A stretch of 64,000 nucleotides of DNA, from NCBI RefSeq assembly GCF_014892575.1, contig NZ_JADBGI010000004.1, positions 2,282 to 66,281 on the forward strand. The letters run 5' to 3'. The DNA is from Nocardiopsis coralli (GTDB lineage: Bacteria > Actinomycetota > Actinomycetes > Streptosporangiales > Streptosporangiaceae). A program made the translations under genes and the position numbers. Under the pieces are notes generated by a model. The model was not told the DNA's origin, made no database searches, and worked only from the letters and a program-made list of their open reading frames with translations. This document shows positions 41,220 to 49,305 of this stretch, in pieces (the stretch's first letter is position 1; every line of letters begins with the position of its first letter).

Positions 41220-41251
41220 GGGACCGGTCCGGCCACTCGCCGGCCGGTCCC
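41220..41251 (+). terminator. hairpin between rpmH and rnpA
   Basis: GGGACCGG plus CCGGC (41220-41233, one bulged T) pairs with GCCGG plus CCGGTCCC (41239-41251), followed by TTT. It probably attenuates rather than fully ends transcription, letting rpmH exceed rnpA. Confidence 0.7.
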
Positions 41252-41288
41252 TTTGTCATGGGAAGACGCGGAGAGCCGGGAGGAAGCC

Positions 41289-41771
41289 ATGCTGTCGCCG
41301 AAGAACCGGATGCGCCACAGCTCCGAGTTCGGCTCCGTCATGCGCTCCGGAAAGCGTTCTTCCCGCGAGACCCTGGGAGTGGTCTACCTCTCACCGCCCA
41401 CCGTCGGGTCCGGAACCGGGACCGACCCCGAACCGCCCCGCGTCGGCTTCGTCGTGAGCAAAGCGGTCGGGGGAGCGGTCGTCCGCAAGCGGGTCCAGCG
41501 CCGCCTCCGTCACCTGATGCGGTCTCGGCTGGGTGATCTGCCAGACGGTAGCCTTCTGGTAGTGCGTGCCAAACCCTCCTCCGCCACCGCGCGGAACGAG
41601 GAACTGGCCGCGCAACTGGACAGTGCGATCGCCGCCGCGAAGCGCCCCAAGAGCGCCTCGCGGCGCCGCCGCGGCCGTGGCCGGACCCGTCCTCCCGAGG
41701 GGCCGGCGAACGGTGAAGCAGAAGGGAACCGCCGCCCCGAAGCGGCCGGAGAACGGTGGGCCAGCCGATGA
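41289..41771 (+). CDS. rnpA: ribonuclease P protein component
   Basis: 160-aa protein cofactor of RNase [22 protein letters not shown] at the start and the RNR motif [15 protein letters not shown] (about residues 68-82) identify it. The C-terminal 45 residues form a basic, then polar extension ([20 protein letters not shown]) beyond the usual 115-125 aa fold. ATG at 41289 follows GGAGG. Its stop overlaps the yidD start as ATGA. Confidence 0.95.
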   Translation: MLSPKNRMRHSSEFGSVMRSGKRSSRETLGVVYLSPPTVGSGTGTDPEPPRVGFVVSKAVGGAVVRKRVQRRLRHLMRSRLGDLPDGSLLVVRAKPSSATARNEELAAQLDSAIAAAKRPKSASRRRRGRGRTRPPEGPANGEAEGNRRPEAAGERWASR

Positions 41772-42124
41772 CCGAGCACAGACCGACCGCGTTCGCGCGT
41801 GTGCTGATGCTGCCCATCCGGGGATACCAACGCTTCATCAGCCCACTGTTCCCGCCGGTCTGTCGCTTCTACCCCTCGTGCAGCGCGTACGCCATGGAGG
41901 CCCTGCGCGTGCACGGCGCCCTCCGCGGACTGTGGCTCGCCGTCGCACGGATCGCCCGCTGCCATCCCTTCCACCCCGGAGGCCTGGACCCCGTCCCGCC
42001 TCCCCGGGGTGCTCGTACCGACCGGGCCGCCTCCGACGGCGGACCCGGGTCCGAACGGGAGCCCGCTCCCGATGACTCGGCGGACGGACCCGGTGACCCG
42101 GGAATCCGCCCCGGAGACCGCTAG
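41768..42124 (+). CDS. yidD: membrane protein insertion efficiency factor YidD
   Basis: 118 aa. [40 protein letters not shown] and [13 protein letters not shown] are the conserved core of the family, with its cysteines. It aids YidC-dependent membrane insertion. A Pro/Gly/Asp-rich tail of about 40 residues follows the core. ATG at 41768 overlaps the rnpA stop; a GTG at 41756 is possible. Confidence 0.95.
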   Translation: MTEHRPTAFARVLMLPIRGYQRFISPLFPPVCRFYPSCSAYAMEALRVHGALRGLWLAVARIARCHPFHPGGLDPVPPPRGARTDRAASDGGPGSEREPAPDDSADGPGDPGIRPGDR

Positions 42125-42151
42125 CCGAACGAATCACCTAGGAGTTGGCCG

Positions 42152-43078
42152 GTGCTGGACTGGCTTTACAACATCGTCGGCCACGTATTGGTCTGGATCC
42201 ATGCGGGTCTGACCGCCGTGGGCCTGAACCCCGAGAGCGGGTGGGCGTGGGGCCTGTCCATCGTGCTGCTCACCGTCGTCATGCGCCTGCTGCTGGTGCC
42301 GCTGTTCGTCAAGCAGATGAACACGCAGCGCAAGATGCAGGAGGTCCAACCGAAGATCGCCAAGCTTCGGGAGCGCTACAAGCACGACAAGGAACGCCTG
42401 CAGCGCGAGTCCATGAAGATCTACCAGGAGAGCGGCACCAACCCGATCATGGGTTGTCTCCCGCTCCTCCTGCAGATGCCGGTCTTCTTCGCCCTGTTCA
42501 ACGTGCTGCGCAACGTCGCTGAGGGCAACGCCCGGTTCGGGTTCGACGAGCAGCTGGTCGAGCAGGCCCGTGAGGCCCAGATCTTCGCGGCCCCGATCGC
42601 CGCCCAGTTCAACTCCTCCGAGCAGGAGCTGGCCGCGCTGGGCGCCTCCGACCCCATCATCGCCAAGGTCGTCATCGCGATCGCGTGTGTGACCATGGGT
42701 CTGACGACCTTCCTCACCATGCGTCAGAGCATCAAGCGGAGCATGGCTCAGCAGCCTGACAACCCGATGATGCAGACGCAGAAGATCATGATGTACATGG
42801 CGCCCCTCTTCGGGCTCTTCGGCCTCATGATGCCGGTCGGTGTTCTGGTCTACTGGGTCACCTCCAACGTCTGGACCATGGGTCAGCAGCACATCCTCTA
42901 CCGGAACCAGCCGGCGCCGGGTGAGGAGCCCAAGGCCAAGGAGAACGGTTCGGCCAAGGGCATGCTCGGCCGCAAGAAGGGGACCGAACCCGCGCCCGAG
43001 CCGGCGGAACAGCCTAAGATCGAACGCAAGCAGCCGAAGAAGCAGCCGCGTTCCAAGCGCACGGGTGGCGGTTCCTGA
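42152..43078 (+). CDS. yidC: membrane protein insertase YidC/Oxa1
   Basis: 308 aa with five hydrophobic regions. The conserved arginine of the hydrophilic groove is in VVMRLLLVPLFVKQM, followed by the cytoplasmic coiled segment QRKMQEVQPKIAKLRERYKH and TNPIMGCLPLLLQMPVFFAL. A basic C-terminal tail (KKQPRSKRTGGGS) may contact the ribosome. GTG at 42152 has GGAG seven bases upstream. It inserts membrane proteins with or without SecYEG. Confidence 0.96.
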   Translation: MLDWLYNIVGHVLVWIHAGLTAVGLNPESGWAWGLSIVLLTVVMRLLLVPLFVKQMNTQRKMQEVQPKIAKLRERYKHDKERLQRESMKIYQESGTNPIMGCLPLLLQMPVFFALFNVLRNVAEGNARFGFDEQLVEQAREAQIFAAPIAAQFNSSEQELAALGASDPIIAKVVIAIACVTMGLTTFLTMRQSIKRSMAQQPDNPMMQTQKIMMYMAPLFGLFGLMMPVGVLVYWVTSNVWTMGQQHILYRNQPAPGEEPKAKENGSAKGMLGRKKGTEPAPEPAEQPKIERKQPKKQPRSKRTGGGS

Positions 43079-43199
43079 CGGGACCCCCTCGGCCCGGCCG
43101 GAGACCGTCGTCGTGCTTCGTGTCGGCCGCGCACACAGTCGCGTACGCGGGCGACAATGCCCCTGAAGGTCACGACGTGAACGAGGAGACGGGATCGCT

Positions 43200-43721
43200 G
43201 TGGGACGTAGCGAGGAAGAGAGCGGTGGAGTAGCGGTGGCAGAGGCGCCTGAGTCCGGTATCGACGTCGAATCCTTGGAGAACGAGGGCGACATCGCCGC
43301 GGACTACATTGAGGGCCTCCTCGACATCGGGGACTTCGACGGGGACATCGACATGGACGTCGAGGGCGATCGTGCTCTCGTCTCCGTGGTCGGCGCGACC
43401 CTCGACGAGCTCATCGGTGACGACGGCGAGGTCCTGGAGTCGCTCCAGGAGCTCACCCGGCTGGCCGTACACCGGGCCACGGGTGAGCGCAGCCGCCTGA
43501 TGCTCGACATCGGCGGTTACCGGGAAGGGCGCCGGAAGGTGCTCTTCCAGGTCGGCACTGACGCTGCGGACAAGGTCAAGGAGAGCGGGGAGTCCCACTC
43601 GCTGGAGCCCATGACCCCGTTCGAGCGCAAGGTCGTGCACGACGCCGTCGCCGCTGCCGGTCTGACGAGCGAGTCCGAGGGCGAGGAGCCCAACCGGTAC
43701 GTGGTGGTCAACCCCGCCTGA
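43200..43721 (+). CDS. jag: KH/R3H RNA-binding protein Jag (SpoIIIJ-associated)
   Basis: 173 aa. An acidic N-terminal third, then a type II KH-like domain (VGATLDELIGDDGEVLESLQ, with IGDDG as the GxxG loop) and a C-terminal R3H domain (LEPMTPFERKVVHDAVAAAG, SEGEEPNRYVVVNP). It binds RNA and is always found after yidC; in some Gram-positives it affects cell-wall synthesis and division. GTG at 43200 has GGAG at a rather long distance; an in-frame GTG at 43236 is possible. A terminator follows. Confidence 0.92.
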   Translation: MGRSEEESGGVAVAEAPESGIDVESLENEGDIAADYIEGLLDIGDFDGDIDMDVEGDRALVSVVGATLDELIGDDGEVLESLQELTRLAVHRATGERSRLMLDIGGYREGRRKVLFQVGTDAADKVKESGESHSLEPMTPFERKVVHDAVAAAGLTSESEGEEPNRYVVVNPA

Positions 43722-43745
43722 GGTCGACCCTCACGCAGAACCCGA

Positions 43746-43773
43746 GGGCGTCGGTGCGAGAGCACCGGCGCCC
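43746..43773 (+). terminator. terminator after jag
   Basis: GGGCGTCGGTGC (43746-43757), loop GAGA, GCACCGGCGCCC (43762-43773), followed by TTCGTCGT. Confidence 0.8.
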
Positions 43774-43791
43774 TTCGTCGTGTCCGGGGCC

Positions 43792-43807
43792 TGTTTCACG
43801 TGAAACA
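43792..43807. other. parS: parS site
   Basis: Perfect TGTTTCACGTGAAACA in the jag-rsmG spacer. This 530-bp gene-free spacer holds three parS sites, a 36-bp palindrome and an octamer array. Confidence 0.95.
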
Positions 43808-43847
43808 CACGCGCCCACGCGTGCCCTTGGTGGGAGCGGTCGGGTCG

Positions 43848-43863
43848 TGTTTCACGTGAAACC
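43848..43863. other. parS: parS site
   Basis: TGTTTCACGTGAAACC, one mismatch at the last base, 56 bp from the previous site. Confidence 0.9.
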
Positions 43864-43868
43864 ACTGG

Positions 43869-43904
43869 CCGATTCATGGCCATGTCGACATGGCCATGAA
43901 TCGG
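43869..43904. repeat. 36-bp perfect palindrome
   Basis: Perfect inverted repeat without spacer; the left half is CCGATTCATGGCCATGTC and the right half its exact reverse complement, centred on GTCGAC. It starts five bases after a parS site. The centre unit TCGACATG ties it to the octamer repeats. It could extrude as a cruciform or bind a dimeric protein. Confidence 0.85.
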
Positions 43905-43959
43905 GTGCACGGGAAGGCCACCGCACCAAGGGATCCTGGGATCTGGGGTCGAGGAGGAG

Positions 43960-43999
43960 GGGGTGCATCGACCCGTCGCCATATCGACATGCCGATCCC
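43960..43999. repeat. octamer-period repeat array
   Basis: Units GGGGTGCA (43960), TCGACCCG (43968), TCGCCATA (43976), TCGACATG (43984), CCGATCCC (43992). It lies between the second and third parS sites of this spacer. Confidence 0.55.
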
Positions 44000-44029
44000 C
44001 GTGGGCGGTCCGCGCGTCTGCGGCACCCC

Positions 44030-44045
44030 TGTTTCACGTGAAACA
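44030..44045. other. parS: parS site
   Basis: Perfect TGTTTCACGTGAAACA, about 210 bp upstream of rsmG. Confidence 0.95.
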
Positions 44046-44253
44046 CGGCCCGTGAAACGCCCGATCCCCGGGTCGACGGTGATGGTTGCGCGGTGTCCCG
44101 CATAGGATCGATGGGGGTCCGACCCGATGGTGGTCGACTCTCATGAACCCCCTGCCCCACGCACCCCCGTTCGGCCGTGCCGGGAGAGTCCGCGCCCGGG
44201 TGGCCGCGCAAGCATGGAAATGACGATGGACGAGTACCGACAGGTGGTGTCCG

Positions 44254-44973
44254 ATGACCTCGGGGCCTGACGTCCCGCCCGCAGCCGAAGCGCCGCCGCA
44301 GGAGGCGGAGGCCGTCTTCGGTGACTCCCTGCCCAAGGCCCGACGTTACGCAGAACTGCTCGCGGACGACGGCGTCCGCCGGGGGCTCATCGGCCCGCGT
44401 GAGGTCCCGCGCCTGTGGGGCCGGCACCTGATCAACTGCGCCGTCGTGGAGGAGCTCCTCCCGGAGGGCGCCGACGTGATCGACGTGGGGTCGGGCGCCG
44501 GGCTCCCCGGGGTGGTCCTCGGGCTGATGCGCCCGGACCTCAACGTGACGCTCCTGGAGCCGCTCCTTCGCCGCACCGTCTTCCTCGAGGAAGCGGTGCA
44601 GACGCTGGAGCTCCCCAATGTCCAGGTGCGCCGCGGGCGTGCCGAGGAGGTGCGCGGAGACCTGTCGGCGGACTTCGTGACCGCCCGTGCGGTCGCGCCG
44701 TTGGGCCGGCTCGCGGGATGGTCCCTGCCGCTCCTGCGTAAGAACGGGAGCCTCCTGGCGCTCAAGGGAGAGCAGGCCGAGGCCGAATTGGCAGCCGCAG
44801 AGAAAGACGTTTCAAAATTGCGGCCAAGTGTTAGCGATGTGATCCGGGTCGGTCGGGGTAAAGTCGATCCCGCTACCACGGTCGTTCGCGTCACGGTGAC
44901 ATCCGACGGTGGTCCGCCCCCCGGATCCCAGAAGTCGCGGGGCGGCAAGAAGAAGCGCGGACGGAAGAGGTGA
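44254..44973 (+). CDS. rsmG: 16S rRNA (guanine527-N7)-methyltransferase
   Basis: 239 aa. The SAM-binding motif is DVIDVGSGAGLPGVVLGLMR (about residue 75), with WGRHLINCAVVEELLP before it and FVTARAVAPLGRLAGW after, all typical of RsmG/GidB. It methylates G527 of 16S rRNA; loss gives low-level streptomycin resistance in relatives. Ends in a Lys/Arg-rich tail (KKKRGRKR). Its stop overlaps the parA GTG. Confidence 0.95.
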   Translation: MTSGPDVPPAAEAPPQEAEAVFGDSLPKARRYAELLADDGVRRGLIGPREVPRLWGRHLINCAVVEELLPEGADVIDVGSGAGLPGVVLGLMRPDLNVTLLEPLLRRTVFLEEAVQTLELPNVQVRRGRAEEVRGDLSADFVTARAVAPLGRLAGWSLPLLRKNGSLLALKGEQAEAELAAAEKDVSKLRPSVSDVIRVGRGKVDPATTVVRVTVTSDGGPPPGSQKSRGGKKKRGRKR

Positions 44974-45956
44974 ACTCATTCGTGCCCCAGTACCCAGCCG
45001 ACCAGGCCGCTGTTTCACGTGAAACAGCGCCGGGCGCCTACGGTGATCTGCTCGACGGCGACGGTGTTTCACGTGAAACACCCACGCCCGCGGCGCCGAA
45101 CACGCCCCTGGCCAACGCCGCTCACGCAGCCACGTCCACACACGGGCACGACGAAGTGTGGCCGCGCCCCGAGCGCTGCCGCGTGATCAGCGTCGCCAAT
45201 CAGAAGGGGGGCGTCGGCAAGACCACGACGACGGTCAATATCGCCGCCGCTCTCGCGATGCACGGGCAGCGTGTGCTCGTGGTCGACCTCGACCCCCAGG
45301 GGAACGCATCCACGGCGCTCGGTGTCGAGCGCGACAACCAGACCCGGTCCATCTACCACTGCCTGGTGGAGGACGAAGAGATCCGGAAGTTGGCGCAGCC
45401 GGTCCCCGACATCCCCAACCTGTGGTGCGCGCCGGCCACGATCGACCTGGCGGGCGCCGAGATCGAGCTCGTCTCCCTCGTCGCGCGGGAGGCCCGCCTC
45501 AAGCGTGCCTTCGCCGCCTACGACACCTCCGAACTCGACTACATCCTCGTCGACTGCCCTCCCTCACTGGGTCTGCTCACCGTCAACGCGATGGTCGCCT
45601 GCGACGAGGTCATGATCCCGATCCAGTGCGAGTACTACGCGCTGGAGGGTCTCGGCCAGCTGCTGCGGAACGTGGAACTCGTGCAGTCCCACCTCAACCC
45701 CGGGCTGTCCATCAGCACGATCCTCCTGACGATGTACGACGGGCGCACGCGCCTGTCCCAACAGGTCGCCGACGAGGTCAGGTCCCACTTCGGTGAGGTC
45801 GTCCTCAACTCGGTGGTGCCGCGCAGCGTGCGGGTCTCAGAGGCACCGAGTTACGGGCAGTCGGTGATGACCTACGACCCGTCCTCGACGGGTGCGTCCG
45901 CCTACGCGGACTCCGCGCGGGAGATGGCCCACCGCGCCCCGACCGCCGGTCGTTGA
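44970..45956 (+). CDS. parA: chromosome partitioning ATPase ParA
   Basis: 328-aa Walker-type ATPase. Deviant Walker A KGGVGKTTT at residues 79-87, preceded by SVANQ; Walker A' DPQGNASTALGV; Walker B YILVDCPPSLGLL. About 70 extra N-terminal residues precede the ATPase core and include two VSRET pentapeptides, each encoded by an embedded parS site (45011, 45065). GTG start at 44970 overlaps the rsmG stop; a GTG at 44982 is an alternative. With ParB it segregates the origin region. Confidence 0.95.
   Translation: MNSFVPQYPADQAAVSRETAPGAYGDLLDGDGVSRETPTPAAPNTPLANAAHAATSTHGHDEVWPRPERCRVISVANQKGGVGKTTTTVNIAAALAMHGQRVLVVDLDPQGNASTALGVERDNQTRSIYHCLVEDEEIRKLAQPVPDIPNLWCAPATIDLAGAEIELVSLVAREARLKRAFAAYDTSELDYILVDCPPSLGLLTVNAMVACDEVMIPIQCEYYALEGLGQLLRNVELVQSHLNPGLSISTILLTMYDGRTRLSQQVADEVRSHFGEVVLNSVVPRSVRVSEAPSYGQSVMTYDPSSTGASAYADSAREMAHRAPTAGR
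45011..45026. other. parS: parS site inside parA
   Basis: Perfect TGTTTCACGTGAAACA within the 5' coding part of parA, read there as VSRET. Confidence 0.95.
45065..45080. other. parS: parS site inside parA
   Basis: Second perfect TGTTTCACGTGAAACA in parA, 54 bp (18 codons) after the first and in the same reading frame, again read as VSRET. Confidence 0.95.
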
Positions 45957-46039
45957 CGGGCCGGTGGTTCTCCGTGTTCCCGGGGTAGGAGCCCCGGGGC
46001 GCACGACGTTCGTACGAAGGAATCTGGAGGGAATTGCCG

Positions 46040-47032
46040 GTGAGTCAGCAGCGGCGCGGACTGGGCAAGGGACTGGGGGCGCTCATCCCGCAGGGGCCGG
46101 CGGCCCCCGCGCCGTCGGAGGGCGGTGGCACCCCCGAGCCGGCGCCCGTGCCGGAGGCCCCCGAGGTCGTCGATGTGACCCCGGAGGGTCCGGCGGGGTT
46201 GTCCGACGGGACGTATCTGGAGGAGGTCGAGCTCGGGGCGATCACGCCGAACCCCCGGCAACCGCGGGTCAACTTCGACGACGAGGCGCTGGAGGAACTG
46301 CGCGACTCGATCGTGGAGGTCGGTCTCCTGCAGCCGGTGGTGGTACGCAAGCTCGCCGTCCGGGAGGGCGTGCAGCGCTACGAGCTCATCATGGGCGAGC
46401 GCCGTTGGCGGGCCAGCAAGGAGGCCGGTCTCGAGCGCATCCCCGCAATCGTGCGCAGCACGGGCGACGACGAGTTGCTCAGGGACGCGCTCCTGGAGAA
46501 CCTCCAGCGCCAGGAACTCGACCCGTTGGAAGAGGCCGCCGCGTACCAGCAGCTGCTGGACGACTTCGGTGCCACGCACGGGGAGCTCGCCCAGCGGTTG
46601 GGCCGGTCGCGGTCGCACATCACCAACACCCTCCGGTTGCTGAACCTGCCGCCGAAGGTGCAGACACGGGTGAGCGCCCGTGTGCTGAGCGCCGGCCACG
46701 CGCGGGCGCTGCTCGCGGTGGAGGAACCGGAGCTTCAGGAGCGGCTCGCGGAGCGGGTCAACCTGGAAGGGCTCTCGGTGCGCTCCCTGGAGGAGACCAT
46801 CGCTCTGCAGAAGAGCGGCCACGGGGTCGACGACCGCGACCGCGCACGGCGCAGCACCGGGCGTCCGACCCCGCCGCCGCAGGCGGAGGAGTGGGCCACG
46901 CGCCTCTCCGACCGTTTCGACACGACGGTGAAGGTCGACTTCGGCAAGAAGAAGGGGAAGCTCGTCGTCGAGTTCGCGACGATGGAGGACCTCGAGCGCA
47001 TCATCGAGCAGATGGACGGCCGCGCCTCCTGA
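46040..47032 (+). CDS. parB: chromosome partitioning protein ParB
   Basis: 330-aa parS-binding CTPase. N-terminal RRGLGKGLGALIP, then the ParB/Srx domain with ITPNPRQPRVNFDDEALEEL, the CTP motif GERRWRASKEAGLERIPAIV, ENLQRQELDPLEEAAAYQQL, and the helix-turn-helix LAQRLGRSRSHITNTLRLLN. A C-terminal dimerisation helix ends ERIIEQMDGRAS. GTG at 46040 has GGAGG nine bases upstream; a TTG at 46034 lies too close to it. A parS site and a terminator follow. Confidence 0.96.
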   Translation: MSQQRRGLGKGLGALIPQGPAAPAPSEGGGTPEPAPVPEAPEVVDVTPEGPAGLSDGTYLEEVELGAITPNPRQPRVNFDDEALEELRDSIVEVGLLQPVVVRKLAVREGVQRYELIMGERRWRASKEAGLERIPAIVRSTGDDELLRDALLENLQRQELDPLEEAAAYQQLLDDFGATHGELAQRLGRSRSHITNTLRLLNLPPKVQTRVSARVLSAGHARALLAVEEPELQERLAERVNLEGLSVRSLEETIALQKSGHGVDDRDRARRSTGRPTPPPQAEEWATRLSDRFDTTVKVDFGKKKGKLVVEFATMEDLERIIEQMDGRAS

Positions 47033-47046
47033 CCGTCCGCCCGCGG

Positions 47047-47062
47047 TGTTTCACGTGAAACA
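47047..47062. other. parS: parS site
   Basis: Perfect TGTTTCACGTGAAACA just after parB. Flanking CGCGG/CCGCG extend it to a 26-bp perfect palindrome (47042-47067). Confidence 0.95.
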
Positions 47063-47075
47063 CCGCGCACGAAGA

Positions 47076-47110
47076 AGGGCCCCGGAGCGAAGAAAACGCT
47101 CCGGGGCCCT
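47076..47110. terminator. bidirectional terminator, parB/trxA
   Basis: AGGGCCCCGGAGCG (47076-47089), loop AAGAAAA, CGCTCCGGGGCCCT (47097-47110); perfect 14-bp stem between the convergent genes. Confidence 0.9.
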
Positions 47111-47134
47111 CGCGTGTCCGGGGACCGCTGAGGG

Positions 47135-47458
47135 TCACAGGAACTCGGCGAGCTCCTTCTCCAGGACGCGCTTGGGCTTGGCGCCGATGAGCTGCTTGAC
47201 GACCTCACCGTCCTTGTAGACGTTCATGGTCGGCAGCGACATGACGTTGTAGGTGCGGGGGGTGTCGGGGTTCTGGTCGGTGTTGATCTTGACGACCTCG
47301 ATCTTGTCGCCGTACTCCTCCGCCAGCTTGTCCAGCACCGGGGCCATCTGCTTGCACGGCCCGCACCAGTCCGCCCAGAAGTCCACGAGGACGGGCTTGC
47401 TGTTGGAGAGGACGTCGTCCTTGAAGGACGCGTCGGTGGTGGTCTTGACGTTGGACAT
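47135..47458 (-). CDS. trxA: thioredoxin
   Basis: 107-aa thioredoxin with active site WCGPC (Cys32, Cys35), FWADWCGPCKQMAPVLDKLA and the cis-proline loop SLPTMNVYKDGE. It reduces protein disulfides using electrons from TrxB. ATG at 47458 has GAGGAGA upstream. Second gene of the trxB-trxA operon. Confidence 0.97.
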   Translation of the reverse strand: MSNVKTTTDASFKDDVLSNSKPVLVDFWADWCGPCKQMAPVLDKLAEEYGDKIEVVKINTDQNPDTPRTYNVMSLPTMNVYKDGEVVKQLIGAKPKRVLEKELAEFL

Positions 47459-47553
47459 GGTTCTCCTCGGTTGGCGGAACGTGAGGGATCCGGTCTCGGC
47501 ACCGCTGCCGCCCCGGGGGACGGGGAGCCGGGACCGCATGGTCGATCGGGGTG

Positions 47554-48486
47554 TCAGTTGCCCATCGCGGCGAGGTGGCGCTCGGCGTCCAGTGCGGCCG
47601 AGCAGCCGGTCCCGGCGGCGGTGATCGCCTGGCGGTACTCGTGGTCGACGACGTCGCCGGAAGCGAAGACCCCGGGGAGGGTGGTGCGGGTGGAGGGGAA
47701 GTCCACCTTGACGTAACCCTCCTCGTCGAGCTCGATCTGCTTGTCGAACAGCTCGACACGGGGGTCGTGACCGATGGCGACGAAGAGGCCGGTGACCTCC
47801 AGGGTGCCGGACTCGCCGGTCTTGTTGTTGTAGGTCTTCAGCCCAGTGACGCGCTCCTCGCCGAGCACCTCGGTGACCTCGGTGTCCCACACGAAACTGA
47901 TCTTCTCGTTGGCGTGGGCGCGCTCGGCCATGATCGCGCTGGCGCGGAGCTCGTCGCGGCGGTGGACGACCGTGACGGACTTGGCGAATCGCGTGAGGAA
48001 GAGCGCCTCCTCCATCGCGGTGTCGCCGCCGCCGACCACGGCGATGTCCTGGTCGCGGAAGAAGAAGCCGTCGCAGGTGGCGCACCAGGAGGTGCCCCGG
48101 CCGGAGAGCTCCTTCTCACCGGGAACGCCCAGCTCGCGGTAGCCCGAACCCGTGGAGAGGATGACGGTGTGGGCGTAGAAGGTCTCGCCGCCGGCGACGA
48201 CCTCCTTCACCGGCTTGGTGAGGTCGGCCTCGGTCACGTCCTCGGGGACGAGCTCGGCGCCGAAGCGCTCGGCCTGCTTGCGCATGTTGTCCATGAGGTC
48301 GGGTCCCATGATCCCGTCGGGGAACCCGGGGAAGTTCTCGACGTCGGTCGTGTTCATGAGCGCGCCGCCGGCGGTGATGGAACCCTCGAAGACCAGGGGG
48401 CGCAGCTCAGCACGTGCTGCGTAGACGGCCGCGGTGTATCCCGCGGGACCGGAACCGATGATGATCACATTGCGGACGTCACTCAC
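47554..48486 (-). CDS. trxB: thioredoxin-disulfide reductase
   Basis: 310-aa NADPH flavoenzyme. FAD motif [20 protein letters not shown] at the N-terminus, redox pair SWCATCDG (Cys135, Cys138), NADPH motif [18 protein letters not shown], and the C-terminal [24 protein letters not shown] at 48486. Drives trxA 95 bp downstream. A SigR-type promoter lies about 70-95 bp upstream. Confidence 0.97.
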   Translation of the reverse strand: MSDVRNVIIIGSGPAGYTAAVYAARAELRPLVFEGSITAGGALMNTTDVENFPGFPDGIMGPDLMDNMRKQAERFGAELVPEDVTEADLTKPVKEVVAGGETFYAHTVILSTGSGYRELGVPGEKELSGRGTSWCATCDGFFFRDQDIAVVGGGDTAMEEALFLTRFAKSVTVVHRRDELRASAIMAERAHANEKISFVWDTEVTEVLGEERVTGLKTYNNKTGESGTLEVTGLFVAIGHDPRVELFDKQIELDEEGYVKVDFPSTRTTLPGVFASGDVVDHEYRQAITAAGTGCSAALDAERHLAAMGN

Positions 48487-48554
48487 GCTCGTTGGCCCTT
48501 CGCACAGTCGCTGCCCCGGCCACCGGGCGTGACCTCGGGGAGAATGGTTAGCAC

Positions 48555-48582
48555 AACCGATGGTAAGCGTCCGGCTATTCCC
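48555..48582 (-). promoter_or_regulatory. SigR-type promoter of trxBA
   Basis: On the minus strand GGGAAT (48582-48577) is followed, 19 bp after, by GTT (48557-48555). This matches the disulfide-stress sigma-R consensus GGAAT-N18/19-GTT, and trxBA is the classic SigR target in Streptomyces. A sigR gene is not in this window. Confidence 0.7.
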
Positions 48583-48678
48583 GATCGGACAGGGCCTCCG
48601 GGTACTGGGGAGGGGTATCGGTGCGGGCGTGCAGGGCAGAGCCCGTGGAGGCCTCCGCGCCGACCTCCTGCACGGCGC

Positions 48679-49119
48679 TCAGGTGACCCTGTGGCGGGTG
48701 CGGAGGGCCGACCCGGCCCCGAGTGCGATCAACCCCGCGACGAGCCCCCAGAGAGCGTTGGTGGCCGCCATCGGGACGAGCGCCACCGGGTTGGCCAGCG
48801 GGCCCTGGAGCTCACCGGACAGCACGGGGGACAGCACCGCGCTCAGTACGACCGACGCGAGCGCGTACGTGAGGCCGGTCAGCACGAGGGTGGCGACCGG
48901 GCGCGGCTCCCGCACCGCGACCACGGTTCCCACCCACACCGCCGTGATGAGAACGGTCACCAGGGGCTGGACGATCGCCCCGCCCACGGCTTCGGTCACC
49001 CCCACGATGCTGAGCAGCGGACGGACCAGGGCCAGCGCACCGAGTCCGAGAACGAGCGCCCACGGCAGACCGGGGGGCCGGCCCTGTTGGGAAGGGCGGG
49101 GCGGAAGAGGCTGAGACAT
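48679..49119 (-). CDS. small membrane protein, unknown function
   Basis: 146 aa with four predicted helices (PWALVLGLGALALVRPLLSI, PLVTVLITAVWVGTVVAV, LTGLTYALASVVLSAVLSPV, AATNALWGLVAGLIALGAGS) and a Pro/Gln-rich N-terminus. I do not recognise the family. ATG at 49119 has GGAGG upstream. It is divergent from a two-component system across 186 bp and is the best candidate target of that system. Confidence 0.75.
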   Translation of the reverse strand: MSQPLPPRPSQQGRPPGLPWALVLGLGALALVRPLLSIVGVTEAVGGAIVQPLVTVLITAVWVGTVVAVREPRPVATLVLTGLTYALASVVLSAVLSPVLSGELQGPLANPVALVPMAATNALWGLVAGLIALGAGSALRTRHRVT

Positions 49120-49305
49120 GGTGACCTCCGACGTGTGACCTGCGATGACGTCCACCGACGGTAGAGCTCGGCCGCGCCCCGGTGCGTCCCCTCACGCGCG
49201 CCTTCTCGGACGCATACGGGCGTGCACCGCCTACGCGCGAACGCGTACACGGAGGACCGCGCCGCGGTAGGGACACCCGGACCCGCGCTCCGTAGAATCA
49301 CCGCC

